In this document: positions 18,711 through 26,742 of the stretch, piece after piece
Numbering within the stretch: position 1 is the first letter of the stretch
Layout: every line of letters begins with the position of its first letter
Origin: Pseudomonas rubra
GTDB taxonomy: Bacteria > Pseudomonadota > Gammaproteobacteria > Pseudomonadales > Pseudomonadaceae
Length of the DNA: 64,000 bases
NCBI RefSeq assembly: GCF_028656935.1
Contig: NZ_JAMDGZ010000044.1
Span: 58,709-122,708 of the forward strand
Direction: 5' to 3'
Position numbers and translations under genes: made by a program
Notes under the pieces: generated by a model
What the model was told of the DNA's origin: nothing
The model's input: only the letters and a program-made list of their open reading frames with translations
Databases searched by the model: none

Positions 18711-19474
18711 CTGTTAGCGAAAACGCCACCATTCACCGCGTCAACCACGAGATCAAACACCGCCGCCTGGACGTGCTGGGGGTCACCGAGCTGACCCCGC
18801 GCATGCGCCGCATCACCCTCGGCGGGCCAGAGTTGCAGGGCTTTACCAGTGTTGGCAGTGATGACCATGTCAAACTGATGTTCGCCTGCACGCCAGAAGA
18901 ACAGACCCTCCTCGACAACCTCGACTTCAGCCGTGACGGCGGGCGTCCAACCATGCGCGAGTACACGCCGCGGCGTATCGACCTGGTCCGTGGCGAGATG
19001 GACATCGACTTCGTGCTCCATGGTGACGGCCCTGCCTCCACCTGGGCGGCCCAGGCCCAGGTCGGCCAGGTGCTCAATATGGCCGGCCCACGCGCCTCGA
19101 TGGTGGTTCCGGACATTTTCGACAGTTACTTGTTGATCGGCGATGAAACCGCTATTCCAGCCATTGCCCGGCGCCTGGAAGAACTGCCCGCTGGCCGCAA
19201 AGTGGTAGCGGTGATTGAAATCGAAGATGCCCAGGAACAACAGCCGCTGACCAGTGCATCGCAGGTCGAGGTGATCTGGGTGCTGCGCCAGAAGCAGAAC
19301 CTGCTTGAAGTGCTGAAGGAGGTGAGCCTGCCTGAAGGACAGATGTACGCCTGGGTTGCCCTGGAAAAATCGCTAATGCGTAAGACCAAGCGCCTGCTGA
19401 TCGATGACAAGGGTGTCAAGGAAGACCTGATCAAGGCCGTCGCCTACTGGAACCTCGACTCACACGACGATTGA
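18707..19474 (+). CDS. siderophore-interacting FAD protein, YqjH-like
   Basis: A 255-residue cytoplasmic ferric-chelate reductase that releases iron from siderophores using a reduced pyridine nucleotide. The FAD-binding barrel has MRRITLGGPELQGF and the RxYTxR-like REYTPRRIDLV, followed by HGDGPASTWAAQA; the C-terminal SIP domain contains IGDETAIPAIARRLEELP. Translationally coupled to the PadR-type gene by ATGA, so iron and nickel status probably set its level. Length is normal for the family. Confidence 0.9.
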   Translation: MTVSENATIHRVNHEIKHRRLDVLGVTELTPRMRRITLGGPELQGFTSVGSDDHVKLMFACTPEEQTLLDNLDFSRDGGRPTMREYTPRRIDLVRGEMDIDFVLHGDGPASTWAAQAQVGQVLNMAGPRASMVVPDIFDSYLLIGDETAIPAIARRLEELPAGRKVVAVIEIEDAQEQQPLTSASQVEVIWVLRQKQNLLEVLKEVSLPEGQMYAWVALEKSLMRKTKRLLIDDKGVKEDLIKAVAYWNLDSHDD

Positions 19475-19483
19475 CCGGCTACC

Positions 19484-20137
19484 TCAGGGTTGCGTCCTGG
19501 CCTTGGCCAGGCGCCCGCCCTGCCAATGATCAAGGCCGAGCAACAGCAGGCCGATGGTAACGAACCCCAGCAGTATCGCCAGCGCATTGAGCACAACCCG
19601 GGCATAGCCCAGTTCGGCCACATCGATGAACGGATAGGGATAGACACCTATCACCTGCCCTCGCAGCAGCGCATAGGCAAAGTACCCCAACGGGTACAGC
19701 AGCCAGGCCAGCAGATGCCTTGCGCGCAGGCTGCCCTTCTCCACGCAGCACCACCAATAGACCACGAATACCAGCGGCATGACGTCATGCAACAGCTCGT
19801 CCGCAAGCCATTGCCAGCCCTGTGGATGCCACAGGTGACGCAACAACAGACTATAGGCAAGGCCAACAAGGATGATGCAGGCGGCCACCCCCGAACTGAC
19901 CCAGGGCGCCAGAAAGAAGCGCCGCAGCGGCGAATCCCGACCGAATGCCGCAGAACTGAGCACCACCGCGACCAGCGTATTGCTGAGCACCGTGAAAAAA
20001 CTGAACAAGGTCACCAGGCCGCCCAGCAGGCTGGCCTGCTCCTGCCAACGCGCCCACAACAGCAAGTACATCTGAATCGCCAACGCGCTCCAGCCCAGGC
20101 ACGCGGCCAGGGCTATCAGTAGCGTTCGGCGGCACAC
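19484..20137 (-). CDS. Pr6Pr family membrane protein
   Basis: A 217-residue protein with six predicted membrane segments, recognisable from the WHPQGWQWLADELLHDVMP and ryPYPFIDV-like region (residues 103-122 and about 167-173) shared by this FAR-17a/AIG1-like family. No biochemical role is established for bacterial members. It lies 4 bases after the VF530-type gene on the same strand and converges with the siderophore reductase gene. Confidence 0.75.
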   Translation of the reverse strand: MCRRTLLIALAACLGWSALAIQMYLLLWARWQEQASLLGGLVTLFSFFTVLSNTLVAVVLSSAAFGRDSPLRRFFLAPWVSSGVAACIILVGLAYSLLLRHLWHPQGWQWLADELLHDVMPLVFVVYWWCCVEKGSLRARHLLAWLLYPLGYFAYALLRGQVIGVYPYPFIDVAELGYARVVLNALAILLGFVTIGLLLLGLDHWQGGRLAKARTQP

Positions 20138-20141
20138 CGGC

Positions 20142-20363
20142 TCAGCGGCCGCGTTGCATTTTCAGGTACAAGCGTTCGACCTTCTCTCGAGCCCAGGGCG
20201 TCTTGCGCAAGAAGGTCAGGCTCGACTTGATGCTCGGGTCACTCTTGAAGCAGCGGATATCAATGCGCTCAGCCAGGCCGTCCCATTGGTATTTCTCTAC
20301 CAGCGCGGTAAGGATCTGCTCCAGGGTCACGCCATGCAGCGGGTTTTGATTAGCGGCGGTCAT
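20142..20363 (-). CDS. VF530 family small DNA-binding protein
   Basis: A 73-residue protein of the VF530/DUF2132 family. Recognised from LHGVTLEQILTALVEKYQW, the central IDIRCFKSDPSIKSSLTFLR and the terminal WAREKVERLYL. The family has a small helical fold with proposed DNA binding; its role is unknown. Probably cotranscribed with the downstream Pr6Pr gene. Confidence 0.85.
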   Translation of the reverse strand: MTAANQNPLHGVTLEQILTALVEKYQWDGLAERIDIRCFKSDPSIKSSLTFLRKTPWAREKVERLYLKMQRGR

Positions 20364-20512
20364 GCCTGTGCTCCAGCCAACGAAAGGTGCGCACCTTAGC
20401 CGAGGCTCGCCTGCAAGTCTTCAGACTTTTCGCATTCGCGGTGCTGCTTAAAGACATTCTAGTGTGGGCAAAGGCTCTAGCCAGCACGTGAGCGTTTTAT
20501 CTTCGTATGTAA

Positions 20513-20538
20513 TGTTATACTGTATCAATACTATAACA
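20513..20538. promoter_or_regulatory. double Zur-like operator before znuD
   Basis: TGTTATA (20513-20519) and TATAACA (20532-20538) face each other 12 bases apart. Each half continues inwards as TGTTATA(C/G)T, like one side of the gammaproteobacterial Zur box (GTTATAnnATAAC). A good -10 (TATACT, 20516-20521) lies within it, so zinc-loaded Zur would block the promoter. Inferred from site position and the zinc receptor it precedes. Confidence 0.65.
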
Positions 20539-20559
20539 CTGCCAAGGACCCTGCCCTCC

Positions 20560-22614
20560 ATGCGTCACTTACCCCTGCGCCTCTCCCCACTTGCCGCCGC
20601 GCTCTGGCTAGCCTCGCCGTTGAGCCAGGCTGTCGAGCTGCAACCCCAGGTGATCACCGCTAACCCGCTGGGTAACAGTGAACTGGCCGCGCCCAGCACC
20701 GTGCTCGACGGCGACAATCTGGCCCTGCAACAAAAAGGCAGCCTCGGCCAGACCTTGAACAACCAGCCCGGTGTCGCGTCCACCTGGTTTGGCCCCGGGG
20801 CCAGCCGCCCGGTGATCCGCGGCCTGGATGGCGACCGCATTCGCATCCTGCGCAACGGCGTCGGCGCCCTGGACGCTTCGTCGCTGTCCTATGACCACGC
20901 CGTGCCGCTGGACCCGGCCACCGTCGAGCGCATCGAAATCGTCCGTGGTCCGGCCGCCCTGCTCTACGGCGGCAATGCCATCGGCGGGGGGGTCAACAGT
21001 TTCGACAACCGCATTCCGACCTCGCCCATCGACGGCATTCATGGGGCTGGCGAATTGCGTTACGGCGGCGCCGACACCACCCGCAGCAGCGCTGGCAAGC
21101 TGGAAGCCGGCGATGGCCGCTTCGCCCTGCACCTGGACGCCAACAGTCGCCAGTTCAATGACCTGCGCATCCCCGGTTACGCGCGCAGCTCGAAAGTGCG
21201 CGACGCTGACGAACCAGGCAGCAAGCATCGCCTGGAAAACAGCGACGGCCGCCAGGATGGTGGCGCCGTAGGTGGTGCCTACCATTGGGATCACGGCTAT
21301 GCCGGCCTTTCCTACAGCCGCTATGACTCCAACTACGGCTCGGTGGCCGAGCCCGGCGTGCGTCTGGACATGCAGCAGGATCATTACGGCTTTGCTTCGG
21401 AACTGCGCGACCTCGACGGTCCGTTCAGCTCGGTGAAAGTCGACCTCGGCTACACCGACTACCAGCACCGCGAGCTGGAAAGCGGCGAGGTGCACACCAC
21501 GTTCAAGAACAAGGGCTACGAGGCGCGGGTCGAGGCCCGGCATCAACCGCTGGGGCCGGTCGAAGGGGTGATTGGCGCCCAGGTCAGCCGCAATGAGTTC
21601 TCCGCCCTTGGCGAAGAGGCCTTCGTACCGCACACCGACACCAACAGCCTGGCGCTGTTCATGCTTGAACAGTGGCAAGCCACGGAACGCCTGAACCTGA
21701 GCCTTGGCGCACGCCTGGAGCACACCCGGGTCGAACCCGACAGCAAGGGCAGCGAGCGTTTTGCCGAAGCGGATCGTTCGAGCAGCTTCACCGCCGCCAG
21801 CCTGTCCTCCGGCGCGGTCTACGAGCTGACGCCAGTCTGGTCCCTGGCTGCGACCCTGGGCTACACCGAACGCGCCCCGACCTTCTACGAGCTGTATGCC
21901 AACGGCGCCCACGTCGCCACCGGCACCTACGAAGTCGGCGACCCCAACCTGAACAAGGAAAAAGCCATCTCCAGCGACCTGGCCCTGCGTTTTGACAACG
22001 GTACGCACAAGGGCAGCGTCGGTGTGTTCTACAGCCACTTCAGCAACTACATCGGCCTGCTGGCCAGCGGCAACCTGCGCGAAGGTCATGACCACGACCA
22101 TGATCATGGCGATCACGATCACGACCATGACCATGACCACGGCGGCGATGTGCCTGAATACCTCTACCATGGGGTTCGCGCGCGCTTCTACGGCATCGAA
22201 GCCCAGGACCGCTGGCAACTGGCGCAGAACCGCTACGGCAGCTTCGCCCTGGAGCTGTCTGGCGACTACACCCGGGCCAAGAACCTCGACACCGGCGAAG
22301 ACCTGCCGCGCATCGCCCCGCTGCGCCTGAACAGCGGCTTGCTGTGGGAGCTGGATCGCTGGCAGGCGCGGGTGGATGTGCAACACGCCAGTGCCCAGCA
22401 TAAAAAGCCGGCCAACGAGACCAGCACCGACGGCTACACCACCCTCGGCGCCAGCGTCGGCTATCGCTTCGACATCGGCCAGAGCCAGTGGCTGGCCTTT
22501 GTCCGCGGCGAAAACCTGACCGACCAGACCGTACGTTACTCAAGCTCAATCCTGCGCGACATCGCCCCGGCGCCAGGGCGCAGTGTCGAAGTCGGTCTGC
22601 GTACCACCTTCTAA
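20560..22614 (+). CDS. znuD: TonB-dependent zinc receptor ZnuD
   Basis: A 684-residue outer-membrane receptor for zinc uptake. Signal peptide at residues 1-24 (cleavage near LSQAVEL), then a plug domain with QPGVASTWFGPGASRPVIRG and a 22-stranded barrel ending in TTF. An extracellular loop (about residues 508-530) holds an Asp-His repeat with nine histidines, as in ZnuD receptors, and is the likely zinc-catching segment. ATG at 20560 gives the signal peptide directly; the 32 extra upstream codons would cover the operator. Expression is probably zinc-repressed through the Zur-like sites. Confidence 0.92.
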   Translation: MRHLPLRLSPLAAALWLASPLSQAVELQPQVITANPLGNSELAAPSTVLDGDNLALQQKGSLGQTLNNQPGVASTWFGPGASRPVIRGLDGDRIRILRNGVGALDASSLSYDHAVPLDPATVERIEIVRGPAALLYGGNAIGGGVNSFDNRIPTSPIDGIHGAGELRYGGADTTRSSAGKLEAGDGRFALHLDANSRQFNDLRIPGYARSSKVRDADEPGSKHRLENSDGRQDGGAVGGAYHWDHGYAGLSYSRYDSNYGSVAEPGVRLDMQQDHYGFASELRDLDGPFSSVKVDLGYTDYQHRELESGEVHTTFKNKGYEARVEARHQPLGPVEGVIGAQVSRNEFSALGEEAFVPHTDTNSLALFMLEQWQATERLNLSLGARLEHTRVEPDSKGSERFAEADRSSSFTAASLSSGAVYELTPVWSLAATLGYTERAPTFYELYANGAHVATGTYEVGDPNLNKEKAISSDLALRFDNGTHKGSVGVFYSHFSNYIGLLASGNLREGHDHDHDHGDHDHDHDHDHGGDVPEYLYHGVRARFYGIEAQDRWQLAQNRYGSFALELSGDYTRAKNLDTGEDLPRIAPLRLNSGLLWELDRWQARVDVQHASAQHKKPANETSTDGYTTLGASVGYRFDIGQSQWLAFVRGENLTDQTVRYSSSILRDIAPAPGRSVEVGLRTTF

Positions 22615-22631
22615 CCCGCTCCTACCCAATG

Positions 22632-22671
22632 GCACCGTTACCGGACTATTACCGATCCGGCAACGGTGCCT
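22632..22671 (+). terminator. stem-loop after znuD
   Basis: GGCACCGTT (22632-22640) pairs perfectly with AACGGTGCC (22663-22671), with further CCGG pairing inside. No T-run follows at once, so it may be a weak terminator or a 3'-end protecting hairpin. Confidence 0.55.
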
Positions 22672-22827
22672 CTCGTTGAATTGACTTTTTTTCTTACAAA
22701 TTCAGCTATATCCTCCCCGCCTCAAGCTGAACCGCTTCAGTTCACTTCCCTGCAGCCTTATCGCCGATGATCCTCGGAACTCGGTGGCCTTGCCGTTTTT
22801 TCAATAATCAAAAGATAGCGCTATCTC

Positions 22828-24186
22828 ATGCCTCAGAATGATCGTTTCCGCTTTTCCCCCGCCACCCGGACACTGCTTTCGGGTCTGGCCATCGCCAGCC
22901 TCGCGCCTTGCGCCCAGGCCGCGGCGATGTTCGCCAGCGACTCGCCATGGATGCTCGGCGATTGGGGCGGCACCCGCACGGAGCTGGCTGAACGCGGCTA
23001 CGACTTCACCCTGGGTTACACCGGCGAGATGGGCGCCAACCTGCACGGTGGCTATGACGATGACGAAACTGCGCGCTATAGCGGCCAGTTCGCCCTCGGC
23101 ACTCACCTGGACCTGCAGAAAATTCTCGGCTGGCACGACACCGAGTTTCAGTTGACCGTGACCCAGCGCCATGGCGACAACATCAGCAACGACCGTATCA
23201 ATGACCCGCGCGTTGGCGGTTTCACCTCGGCCCAGGAAATCTGGGGCCGTGGCCAGACCTGGCGGTTGACCCAGATGTGGATCAAGCAGAAGTACTTCGA
23301 CGGTGCGCTGGACGTGAAATTCGGCCGCTTCGGCCAGGGCGAGGACTTCAACAGCTTCCCTTGCGACTTCCAGAACCTGGCGTTCTGCGGCTCCCAGGTG
23401 GGCAACTGGGACGGGAACATCTGGTACAACTGGCCGGTCAGCCAGTGGGCCCTGCGGGTCAAGTACAACCTGACCCCGGAACTCTACGCGCAGATCGGCG
23501 CCTATGAGCAGAACCCTTCCAACCTTAATCGCGGCAACGGCTTCAAGCTCAGCGGCAGCGGCACTCAGGGCGCGGTGATCCCGGTCGAACTGGTCTGGAC
23601 GCCGGCACTCAACGGCCTGAAAGGGGAATATCGCGCCGGTTACTACTACAGTAATGCCAAGGCAAGCGATGTCTACAAAGACAGCAACGAACAACCGGCA
23701 GCACTGAGCGGCCAGGCTTACCGCAGCCGTTCGAGCAAGCACGGCTTCTGGCTCGGCGCCCAGCAACAGGTGACGTCGCTGGCATCCGACCATTCGCGGG
23801 GGTTGAGTGTGTTCGCCAACGCCACGCTGCACGACAAGAAGACCAATGCCATCGACAACTATGTTCAGGCAGGTGTGGTGTACAAGGGGCCTTTCGATGC
23901 CCGCGCCAAGGACGACATCGGTTTCGCCCTGGCCCGCGTGCACGTCAACCCTGCCTATCGCAAGAATGCCCAGGCCATCAACCAGGCCAGCGGCATCAGC
24001 GACTACAACGATCCCCTGTTCCGTCCGATCCAGGACACCGAATACAGCGCCGAGCTGTACTACGGCATTCACCTGGCCGACTGGCTGACTGTGCGCCCGA
24101 ACCTGCAGTACATCCGCCACCCCGGTGGCGTGAGCCAGGTCGACGACGCGTTGATCGGCGGGATCAAGCTCCAGAGCAGTTTCTAA
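22828..24186 (+). CDS. oprB: carbohydrate-selective porin OprB
   Basis: A 452-residue outer-membrane porin for glucose and other sugars. A long signal peptide ends near AQAAA (about residue 33), and the mature start, DSPWMLGDWGGTRTELAERG, is diagnostic of OprB. The barrel ends in QSSF with a terminal Phe. It precedes gcd by 30 bases with TAACGGAG as ribosome site for gcd, so sugar entry and periplasmic oxidation are probably coexpressed. Confidence 0.93.
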   Translation: MPQNDRFRFSPATRTLLSGLAIASLAPCAQAAAMFASDSPWMLGDWGGTRTELAERGYDFTLGYTGEMGANLHGGYDDDETARYSGQFALGTHLDLQKILGWHDTEFQLTVTQRHGDNISNDRINDPRVGGFTSAQEIWGRGQTWRLTQMWIKQKYFDGALDVKFGRFGQGEDFNSFPCDFQNLAFCGSQVGNWDGNIWYNWPVSQWALRVKYNLTPELYAQIGAYEQNPSNLNRGNGFKLSGSGTQGAVIPVELVWTPALNGLKGEYRAGYYYSNAKASDVYKDSNEQPAALSGQAYRSRSSKHGFWLGAQQQVTSLASDHSRGLSVFANATLHDKKTNAIDNYVQAGVVYKGPFDARAKDDIGFALARVHVNPAYRKNAQAINQASGISDYNDPLFRPIQDTEYSAELYYGIHLADWLTVRPNLQYIRHPGGVSQVDDALIGGIKLQSSF

Positions 24187-24216
24187 CCACCCTTTTCACC
24201 TAACGGAGAACACACG

Positions 24217-26625
24217 ATGAGCACTGATGGTGCCTTGAGTAGAACCCGCTGGCTGCCGCGACTGATCGGTGTGCTGCTGTTGCTGATGGGCCTGGCCCTG
24301 CTGGCCGGCGGTATCAAACTGAGCCAGCTGGGCGGCTCGCTGTATTACCTGATCGCAGGCATTGGCTTCGCCCTGTCCGGCATTCTGTTGCTAGCCCTGC
24401 GTCGTCACGCCCTGGGCCTGTACGGTCTGGTGCTGCTAGGCAGCACCTTGTGGGCATTGTGGGAAGTGGGCCTGGACTGGTGGCAACTGGTGCCGCGCCT
24501 GGCCCTGTGGTTCGCCCTGGGTGTGGTGTTGCTGCTGCCGTGGGCCCGTCGCCCGCTGCTGGGCAACCCATCCAAGGTCAACACCGGCCTGCTGAGCCTG
24601 GCAGTGGTGTTGTCTGGCGCCACTGCAGTGGCCAGCCAGTTCACCAACCCGGGTGAAATCAAGGGCGAGCTGGGCCGCGAAAGCGCGCAGATGAGCAGCA
24701 CCGCGCCACAGATGCCCGATGGCGAGTGGCAGGCCTATGGCCGCAGCGAATTCGGCGACCGCTACTCGCCGCTGCGTCAGATCACCCCACAGAACGTACA
24801 CAAGCTGCAGGAAGCCTGGCGCATCCGCACCGGTGACCTGCCGACCGACAACGACCCGGTGGAGCTGACCAACCAGAACACCCCGCTGAAGGTCAACGGC
24901 AAGCTGTACGCCTGCACCGCCCACAGCAAAGTGCTGGCCCTGGATCCGGACACCGGTGCGGAAATCTGGCGTTTCGACCCGCAGATCAAAAGCCCTGTGG
25001 GCTTCAAGGGCTTTGCCCACATGACCTGCCGTGGCGTTTCGTATTACGACGAGAACAACTACGTCAGTGCCGACGGCAGCCCGGCGCCGAAAATCAGCGC
25101 AGCCGGCCAGGCCGTTGCTGTCGCCTGCCCGCGTCGCCTCTACCTGCCAACCGCCGACGCCCGCCTGATCGCCCTGAACGCCGACACTGGCAAGGTCTGT
25201 GAAGGGTTCGGCAACCAGGGTGTGATCGACCTGACCACCGGCATCGGCCCGTTCACCGCCGGCGGTTACTACTCCACCTCGCCTGCGGCGATCACCCGCG
25301 AACTGGTGATCATCGGCGGCCATGTCACCGACAATGAGTCGACCAACGAGCCGTCCGGGGTGATTCGCGCCTACGACGTGCACGACGGCCGCCTGGTGTG
25401 GAACTGGGACAGCAACAACCCGGATGACACCGCGCCTCTGGCAGCGGGTAAAACCTACAGCCGCAACTCGGCGAACATGTGGTCGCTGGCCAGCGTCGAC
25501 GAGAAACTGGGCATGGTCTTCCTGCCGCTGGGCAACCAGACGCCAGACCAGTGGGGTGCAGACCGCACCCCAGGTGCCGAGAAGTACAGCGCCGGTATCG
25601 TCGCCCTTGACCTGGGCAACGGCAAAGTACGCTGGAACTACCAGTTCACCCACCACGACCTGTGGGACATGGACGTCGGCAGCCAGCCTACCCTGCTCGA
25701 CCTGAAAACCGCCGACGGCGTCAAACCTGCGCTGATCGCCCCGACCAAACAGGGCAGCCTGTACGTGCTAGACCGTCGCGACGGTACGCCGATCGTGCCG
25801 ATCCGCGAGATCCCGGTACCGCAAGGTGCGGTCGAAGGCGACCACACCTCGCCGACCCAGGCCCGCTCGGACCTCAACCTGCTTGGCCCGGACCTGACCG
25901 AACAAGCCATGTGGGGCGCCAGCCCGTTCGACCAGATGCTCTGCCGCATCCAGTTCCGCGAACTGCGCTACGAAGGCCAATACACCCCGCCCTCGGAGCA
26001 GGGCAGCCTGGTCTACCCGGGTAACGTCGGTGTGTTCAACTGGGGCAGCGTCTCGGTCGACCCGGTGCGCCAGCTGCTGTTCACCAGCCCCAACTACATG
26101 GCCTTCGTCTCGAAAATGGTACCGCGCGCCGACGTCGCCGCCGGCAGCAAGCGCGAGAGCGAAACCAGCGGCGTGCAGCCCAACACCGGCGCACCGTACG
26201 CGGTGATCATGCACCCGTTCATGTCGCCGCTGGGCGTACCTTGTCAGGCGCCAGCCTGGGGTTACGTGGCCGGCATCGACCTGACCACCAATCAGGTGGT
26301 GTGGAAGCACAAGAACGGCACCAGCCGTGACAGTTCGCCGATCCCGATCGGCCTGCCGATTGGCGTGCCAAGCATGGGCGGCTCGATCGTCACCGCCGGC
26401 GGCCTGGGCTTCCTCAGCGGAACCCTGGACCAGTACCTGCGTGCCTACGACACCAATACCGGCAAGGAGCTGTGGAAATCGCGCCTGCCGGCCGGTGGCC
26501 AGGCTACGCCGATGACCTACACCGGCAAGGACGGCAAGCAGTACGTGCTGGTGACCGCCGGGGGTCACGGCTCGCTGGGCACCAAAATGGGCGATTACGT
26601 AATCGCTTACAAATTGGCTGAGTAA
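24217..26625 (+). CDS. gcd: membrane-bound PQQ glucose dehydrogenase
   Basis: An 802-residue quinoprotein that oxidises glucose to gluconolactone in the periplasm and passes electrons to ubiquinone. Five hydrophobic segments lie in residues 10-135, then an eight-bladed PQQ propeller with family landmarks GEWQAYGRSEFGDRYSPL, NTPLKVNGKLYACTAH, THHDLWDMDVGSQPTLLDL and the C-terminal GLPIGVPSMGGS. Length matches Gcd of Pseudomonas. PQQ comes from genes outside the window. Part of the oprB-gcd unit, closed by a REP hairpin at 26632-26661. Confidence 0.96.
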   Translation: MSTDGALSRTRWLPRLIGVLLLLMGLALLAGGIKLSQLGGSLYYLIAGIGFALSGILLLALRRHALGLYGLVLLGSTLWALWEVGLDWWQLVPRLALWFALGVVLLLPWARRPLLGNPSKVNTGLLSLAVVLSGATAVASQFTNPGEIKGELGRESAQMSSTAPQMPDGEWQAYGRSEFGDRYSPLRQITPQNVHKLQEAWRIRTGDLPTDNDPVELTNQNTPLKVNGKLYACTAHSKVLALDPDTGAEIWRFDPQIKSPVGFKGFAHMTCRGVSYYDENNYVSADGSPAPKISAAGQAVAVACPRRLYLPTADARLIALNADTGKVCEGFGNQGVIDLTTGIGPFTAGGYYSTSPAAITRELVIIGGHVTDNESTNEPSGVIRAYDVHDGRLVWNWDSNNPDDTAPLAAGKTYSRNSANMWSLASVDEKLGMVFLPLGNQTPDQWGADRTPGAEKYSAGIVALDLGNGKVRWNYQFTHHDLWDMDVGSQPTLLDLKTADGVKPALIAPTKQGSLYVLDRRDGTPIVPIREIPVPQGAVEGDHTSPTQARSDLNLLGPDLTEQAMWGASPFDQMLCRIQFRELRYEGQYTPPSEQGSLVYPGNVGVFNWGSVSVDPVRQLLFTSPNYMAFVSKMVPRADVAAGSKRESETSGVQPNTGAPYAVIMHPFMSPLGVPCQAPAWGYVAGIDLTTNQVVWKHKNGTSRDSSPIPIGLPIGVPSMGGSIVTAGGLGFLSGTLDQYLRAYDTNTGKELWKSRLPAGGQATPMTYTGKDGKQYVLVTAGGHGSLGTKMGDYVIAYKLAE

Positions 26626-26631
26626 ACCTCA

Positions 26632-26674
26632 GCCCGCTCCTACAGACGTGTAGGAGCGGGCTTGCCCCGCGATC
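26632..26674. repeat. REP element with 12-bp hairpin
   Basis: GCCCGCTCCTAC (26632-26643) pairs perfectly with GTAGGAGCGGGC (26650-26661) and is followed by TTGCCCCGCGATC, the P. putida-type REP core. It can act as the 3' end of the gcd transcript. Confidence 0.85.
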
Positions 26675-26685
26675 AAGCGCTACCA

Positions 26686-26714
26686 TTGAAACCGCCCCCC
26701 ACCCGCCCCATCTA
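26686..26714 (+). promoter_or_regulatory. heat-shock (sigma-32) type promoter of lon
   Basis: TTGAAA (26686-26691) and CCCCATCTA (26706-26714) are 14 bases apart, fitting the RpoH consensus CTTGAAA-N13-17-CCCCATnT. It lies 29 bases before the lon ATG. Confidence 0.8.
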
Positions 26715-26742
26715 AGCACCATAGTCATTGAGCAGGTGCCCC

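Noticed and set aside
22087..22140. short tandem DNA repeat (Asp-His codons) considered as a CRISPR-like or satellite repeat
   Set aside because: It is in frame within znuD and encodes the zinc-binding loop; there are no spacers.
20608..22401. 597-codon open frame antisense to znuD
   Set aside because: Overlaps a well-supported receptor gene; repeats of Val/Met opposite the His-Asp repeat show it is only the reverse strand of that loop.
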